NCBI GenBank assembly: GCA_964519955.1
Contig: CAZFLM010000004.1
Span: 92,274-156,273 of the forward strand
Source: CAZFLM01 sp964519955
Lineage (GTDB): Bacteria > Armatimonadota > Chthonomonadetes > Chthonomonadales > CAJBBX01
Reading direction: 5' to 3'
DNA: 64,000 nucleotides
Both the position numbers and the translations under genes were made by a program. Each line of letters opens with the position of its first letter. The first letter of the stretch is position 1. Under the pieces are notes generated by a model. That model was not told the origin of the DNA and made no database searches. It was given only the letters and a program-made list of their open reading frames with translations. Below, in pieces: positions 61,121 to 64,000 of the stretch.

Positions 61121-61348
61121 CCAGCCCCCAATTCTGGGGGAGTCGGGGTGGTGCACCGGTGGGACAAGCCCACCGGCAGCCGGGCCTTCGGCCAGACGCC
61201 CTCCGGGCTGGTCGCGGCGCGGCGATGGGGGCAGACCGTGGGCGGCAGGCCGTGAACGAGCCGCCTCGTGGGCCTGCGGCCGGGCGTCCTCACGGACGCG
61301 ACGGCGGGGTGGTGCGTTCCGGTCCGCCAGCGCCCAGTTCCTGGGCGG
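61121..61348. repeat. Multi-hairpin direct repeat, copy Y1
   Basis: Contains an AATTCT-centred palindrome (CCCCCA-ATTC-TGGGGG), CCGGTGGG-ACAAG-CCCACCGG, GGCC-TTC-GGCC, GGCC-TGC-GGCC and GCGTCC-TCAC-GGACGC hairpins, then a degraded second palindrome. It is a direct-repeat partner of 62799-63024, on the other side of the four-HTH gene. Confidence 0.85.
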
Positions 61349-61396
61349 TCAGCCCGGTACGATTGACGGGGCGGACGGATCTGGCGGATCGGCGTG

Positions 61397-62710
61397 CTAT
61401 GGGTTGGTCTTGGCCTGGCGGCGGGCGCGGCGGCGGTCCAGGACGATGCACTGGAGGAGGTCGACGTCCTCCTTGCGGTAGAACCACCACCAGTTGCCCC
61501 AGCCTGCCTCATTGGCGTGCTTCTTGAGGCGGTAGCCCTGGAGGCGGCCGATGCGGCGGTAGTAGACGACGGCTGAGCGGCAGACGCCGAGGAGGCGCGC
61601 GACCTGGGCGGTGCTGTAGAAGTCGCCGTGGTTGAGTTCGTGATCGCCGAAGTCGCGGCGGAGCGGGCGGCACTCGACGGCGGCCGGGGGCCAGGCGCCG
61701 GTGACAACCCAGTCGACGTACCCGTGGCCGGCCTCGGTGCGCCTCCCCTCCTCTTCGTCGTCGCCTTCCTCGATGAGGTCGCGGGTGCGGGCGCCTTCGA
61801 GGCCGTAGTGAGCCATGATGCCGCGGCGGCGCATCTTGGCGGCCTCGCGGCGCTCCCCATCGAGGCGCATGAGGGCGGCCTGGGTGAGCACCTTGCCGGT
61901 CTCCTCGTCGAAGATGGGCTCGGGCTCCTGGGGCTCGACATCGGCGCGGGTGTAGTACATCTCTCGCGCGCAGGCGTACTCGGGGCGCTCGGCGAGGCGC
62001 TCGATGGCCCTGATCGGGATGTAGAGCCTGGAGCCCTGGCGGCCGGGCTTGCGCTGGACGGCGGGCAGACGGCCTCTGGCACAGAGCCGCGCGACCTGCT
62101 GGATGCTGATGCCGAGGATCTCGGCGGCCTGGCGGCTGTTGACGACGTCCTTCCACGCGCCGGAGGTGAAATCGGCACGGTCTCGCGGGCCCCAGTGGCT
62201 GAAGGAGCGCCCCAGACGCGCGCGGCGGAGGGCGGATCGCTCCTGGCGGTGCCAGACGCGGCGCACATCCTCGGTGCGGTAGAGCCAGCGCGTGCGGAAG
62301 CCCCTGGCGCGCCTGGCGGACGGCTTGCGCGGCGCCTCGCGCCGCTCGATGCGTCCGCGGCGGGCGTTGTCGGCGACGACGCCCTTGCTGCCTCCGAGGA
62401 GGCGATCGGCGGTTCGGGCGGGCAGCCATTGCGGCAGGCTGGACCAATCGGGCTCGGTGCGCACGTCCACCGGGGCTCGCAGCTCGGGCTGGACTGCGAC
62501 GTGGGTGGCGCGGTGGGCCTCGCGCCACGCCTCGTCCTCGGACATGCGGCGCAGGAGGGCGTCGAGGTTGATGTGCCACCGGCCTCCGGCCTTGTGCCAG
62601 TCGCCGGGCGGCCAGTCGAGGCGGCGGTAGAGCGTGCCGACGGTGATGCCGAGCCTGCGCGCGGCCTCCTCGGCGGTGACGTAGCGGACTCCCCAGTCGC
62701 GTGCGGCCAT
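61397..62710 (-). CDS. DNA-binding protein with four MerR/excisionase-type HTH domains
   Basis: 437 residues; AGGAGGG 7 nt before ATG 62710. Four wHTH units occur in one chain. HTH1 is residues 11-56 (YVTAEEAARRLGITVGTLYR). HTH2 is about 96-153 (LPARTADRLLGGSKGVVADN), with a basic insert (RKPSARRAR). HTH3 is about 190-240 (VNSRQAAEILGISIQQVARL). HTH4 is about 365-418 (YSTAQVARLLGVCRSAVVYY). Each has a wing ending in an aromatic/acidic pattern such as WLYRTEDVRRV or WWWFYRKEDVDLL. Between HTH3 and HTH4 there is an acidic linker with no recognised domain. No recombinase or nuclease domain is present. It is flanked by direct copies of a multi-hairpin repeat that may be its binding site. Function is unknown. 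Confidence 0.85.
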   Translation of the reverse strand: MAARDWGVRYVTAEEAARRLGITVGTLYRRLDWPPGDWHKAGGRWHINLDALLRRMSEDEAWREAHRATHVAVQPELRAPVDVRTEPDWSSLPQWLPARTADRLLGGSKGVVADNARRGRIERREAPRKPSARRARGFRTRWLYRTEDVRRVWHRQERSALRRARLGRSFSHWGPRDRADFTSGAWKDVVNSRQAAEILGISIQQVARLCARGRLPAVQRKPGRQGSRLYIPIRAIERLAERPEYACAREMYYTRADVEPQEPEPIFDEETGKVLTQAALMRLDGERREAAKMRRRGIMAHYGLEGARTRDLIEEGDDEEEGRRTEAGHGYVDWVVTGAWPPAAVECRPLRRDFGDHELNHGDFYSTAQVARLLGVCRSAVVYYRRIGRLQGYRLKKHANEAGWGNWWWFYRKEDVDLLQCIVLDRRRARRQAKTNP

Positions 62711-62798
62711 TTGCGTGCCCTCCTAATAACTAGCCATTGGGAGGGGGTGGTTTACTAGAGGCGGGGTGTAGATTCTCTGGGGGATTCCTGGTTGGGGG

Positions 62799-63024
62799 GG
62801 CACCGGGGGTACAAGACCCCCGGCATGGTGGCCTTCGGCCGGACGCCCTCCCGGCTGGGGGCGGCGCGGGCGTTGGGCCGGGGGCGACGGGCCGTTGGCG
62901 GCAGGCCGTGAACGACGCGCCTGGAGGGCCTGCGGCCGGGCGTCCTCACGGACGCGACGCGGGCGTGTGCGAGGCGGCCCCCCAGCCCCCAATTCTGGGG
63001 GAGTCGGGCTGGTGCACCGGTGGG
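62799..63024. repeat. Multi-hairpin direct repeat, copy Y2
   Basis: Same order as Y1: CCGGGGGT-ACAAG-ACCCCCGG, GGCC-TTC-GGCC, GGCC-TGC-GGCC and GCGTCC-TCAC-GGACGC, then the AATTCT palindrome (62983-63001). Compared with Y1, both arms of the first hairpin changed together while the ACAAG loop is kept. Confidence 0.85.
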
Positions 63025-63048
63025 GCGAGGTTGGCGCGAGAGTGAGAA

Positions 63049-63113
63049 GGGCAAAGCAATCGCCGCGGTGGGCAGGAGCGAGTTGTATGGCTTCGATGGC
63101 GATTGCTTTGCCC
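63049..63113. repeat. Short palindromic element, 16-bp inverted arms, copy 2
   Basis: GGGCAAAGCAATCGCC (63049-63064) and GGCGATTGCTTTGCCC (63098-63113) pair perfectly around a 33-nt loop. Arms and overall length match the element at 29409-29471. Confidence 0.88.
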
Positions 63114-63206
63114 CTACGCGGGCGGGCGCGGCGCGCGGTGGGCCGTGCCTGGCGATGGGTGGACCGATCGGGCGTACGCCGGGGACCAGCGGCGGGGCGA
63201 GTGCGG

Positions 63207-64000
63207 CTACGGCGCCTGGCCCGCCCGCCCGCCCCCGAGCACCATCGCGAGGAACTGCTCGATCTGCCCGGCCTCCGGCAGGCGCATGCGCTTCGCCTCG
63301 GCGTGCGCCTTCGTCAGCAGGTCCAGCGCCTCGGGCACGTCCTCCTCGCGGCCGCGCTGGAGCATCCACACGGCGATGTTGGCCTGGCAGACCAGGACCG
63401 ACCGCCTGTCGCCCAGACGCTCGTAGACAGGCAACTCCTCCTCGCGACGGATGCGGAGCGCCTCGTCCAACTCGCCGCGCCTATACAGGGTGTCCGCGAT
63501 TTTGCCCATCGCCACCGCGCGCGAGCGCACATCGCCCAGACGCTCGTAGACAGGCAACTGCTCCTCGCGACGGATCCGAAGCGCCTCGTCCAACTCACCG
63601 CGCGCCTGCAGGATGGCCGCGATCTTTCCCATCGTCACCGCACGCCCGCGCACATCGCCCAGACGCTCGTAGACGGGCAACTCCTCCTCGCGACGAATCC
63701 GTAGCGCCTCGTCCGAATCACCGCGCGCAGACAGGATGTCCGCGATCTTCCCCATCGTCACCGCGTGCTCGCGCACATCGCCCAGACGCTCGTAGACAGG
63801 CAACTCCTCCTCGCGACGGATGCGGAGCGCCTCGTCCAACTCGCCGCGCCTATACAGGGTGTCCGCGATTTTGCCCATCGCCACCGCGCGCGAGCGCACA
63901 TCGCCCAGACGCTCGTAGACAGGCAACTCCTCCTCGCGACGGATGCGAAGCGCCTCGTCCAACTCACCGCGCGCATACAGGATGTCCGCGATGCGACCCT
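63207..64000 (-). CDS. TPR protein, N-terminus outside window
   Basis: The frame is open to the right edge, so only the C-terminal 263 residues or so are seen. It consists of at least five TPR units of 41 residues, each with the consensus LDEALRIRREEELPVYERLG followed by D-V-R and a GKIAD segment. A last, divergent unit follows (VLVCQANIAVWMLQRGREED). It ends with GQIEQFLAMVLGGGRAGQAP. Arrays of this kind are often the C-terminal sensor part of large STAND-type ATPases or CHAT-type proteases, but that part is not visible. It may be a protein-binding scaffold. The repeat copies are nearly identical at the DNA level (see the repeat entry). Confidence 0.85.
   Translation of the reverse strand, partial: GRIADILYARGELDEALRIRREEELPVYERLGDVRSRAVAMGKIADTLYRRGELDEALRIRREEELPVYERLGDVREHAVTMGKIADILSARGDSDEALRIRREEELPVYERLGDVRGRAVTMGKIAAILQARGELDEALRIRREEQLPVYERLGDVRSRAVAMGKIADTLYRRGELDEALRIRREEELPVYERLGDRRSVLVCQANIAVWMLQRGREEDVPEALDLLTKAHAEAKRMRLPEAGQIEQFLAMVLGGGRAGQAP
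63421..64000. repeat. 123-bp tandem repeats within the TPR gene
   Basis: Starting at tcgtagac, the unit recurs at 63421, 63544, 63667, 63790 and 63913, exactly 123 bp (41 codons) apart. The unit at 63421 is identical to that at 63790, while neighbours differ at several positions, a sign of recent duplication or gene conversion of a three-unit block. The array continues past the window. Confidence 0.95.

Noticed and set aside
61121..63024. Insertion sequence around the four-HTH gene
   Set aside because: No transposase or recombinase domain, and I could not see terminal inverted repeats or a target-site duplication at the outer edges.
63421..64000. CRISPR-like or satellite repeat
   Set aside because: The 123-bp period is 41 codons and stays in frame with a TPR protein.
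1..64000. tRNA or rRNA genes
   Set aside because: I found no segment with a plausible cloverleaf with GTTCGA-type T loop and CCA end, nor any rRNA-like sequence; a dedicated covariance search was not possible.

Overview
The window reads as chromosome of a high-GC, diderm, heterotrophic bacterium. Outer-membrane features are present: a predicted 621-residue beta-barrel protein with an OMP-like C-terminus, three PEP-CTERM proteins and many secreted enzymes. Tricorn-type proteases, several Gfo/Idh/MocA dehydrogenases, sialate O-acetylesterase, GH4 and DUF4432 genes, a MutL-like ATPase and a pseudopilin-like protein together suggest Armatimonadota or a related lineage. That placement is inference; no rRNA or other marker gene is present. 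I see no tRNA, rRNA, CRISPR array, prophage or transposase.

Layout. 1-5.2 kb: a minus-strand operon of a methyltransferase and two adjacent tricorn-like beta-propeller proteins. 5.3-9.0 kb: a sugar-type dehydrogenase, a PEP-CTERM protein and a beta-barrel. 9.2-13.0 kb: a regulatory block (XRE-TPR regulator, an unknown protein, an ECF-like sigma factor). 13.4-18.1 kb: a TPR/zinc-ribbon protein with a near-consensus promoter, a phosphodiester-glycosidase-family protein and polyphosphate kinase. 18.2-20.3 kb: two tandemly duplicated PEP-CTERM propeller proteins. 20.4-41.6 kb: carbohydrate and degradative genes (GH4, large GH42-like protein, PQQ-propeller, dehydrogenases, subtilase) mixed with small genes, a VapBC-type toxin-antitoxin pair and a frameshifted AlbA_2 gene. 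41.7-44.2 kb: a two-subunit cytochrome bd-like oxidase with a C-terminal heme-c domain. 44.2-47.4 kb: nucleotide-sugar genes. 47.5-55.6 kb: DUF4432 epimerase-like protein, MutL-like ATPase, sialate O-acetylesterase, methyltransferase, pseudopilin-like protein and a barrel-sandwich/KOW protein. 56.0-60.9 kb: hoxEFUYH, a bidirectional NAD-linked [NiFe]-hydrogenase. 61-64 kb: a repeat-rich region with a four-HTH DNA-binding protein and the end of a TPR protein made of near-identical 123-bp repeats.

Systems. All three PEP-CTERM genes carry GG-N10-GC sigma-54 promoter elements 50-75 nt before their start codons, which makes them look like a small coregulated surface-protein set. The bd-like oxidase and the Hox hydrogenase provide respiratory and redox flexibility. 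The other striking layer is non-coding: seven intergenic arrays with a 7-bp unit but different sequences, a family of multi-hairpin palindromic repeats with compensatory changes in the stems, and a second family of about 64-bp inverted repeats. The four-HTH protein gene is flanked by direct copies of the multi-hairpin repeat.
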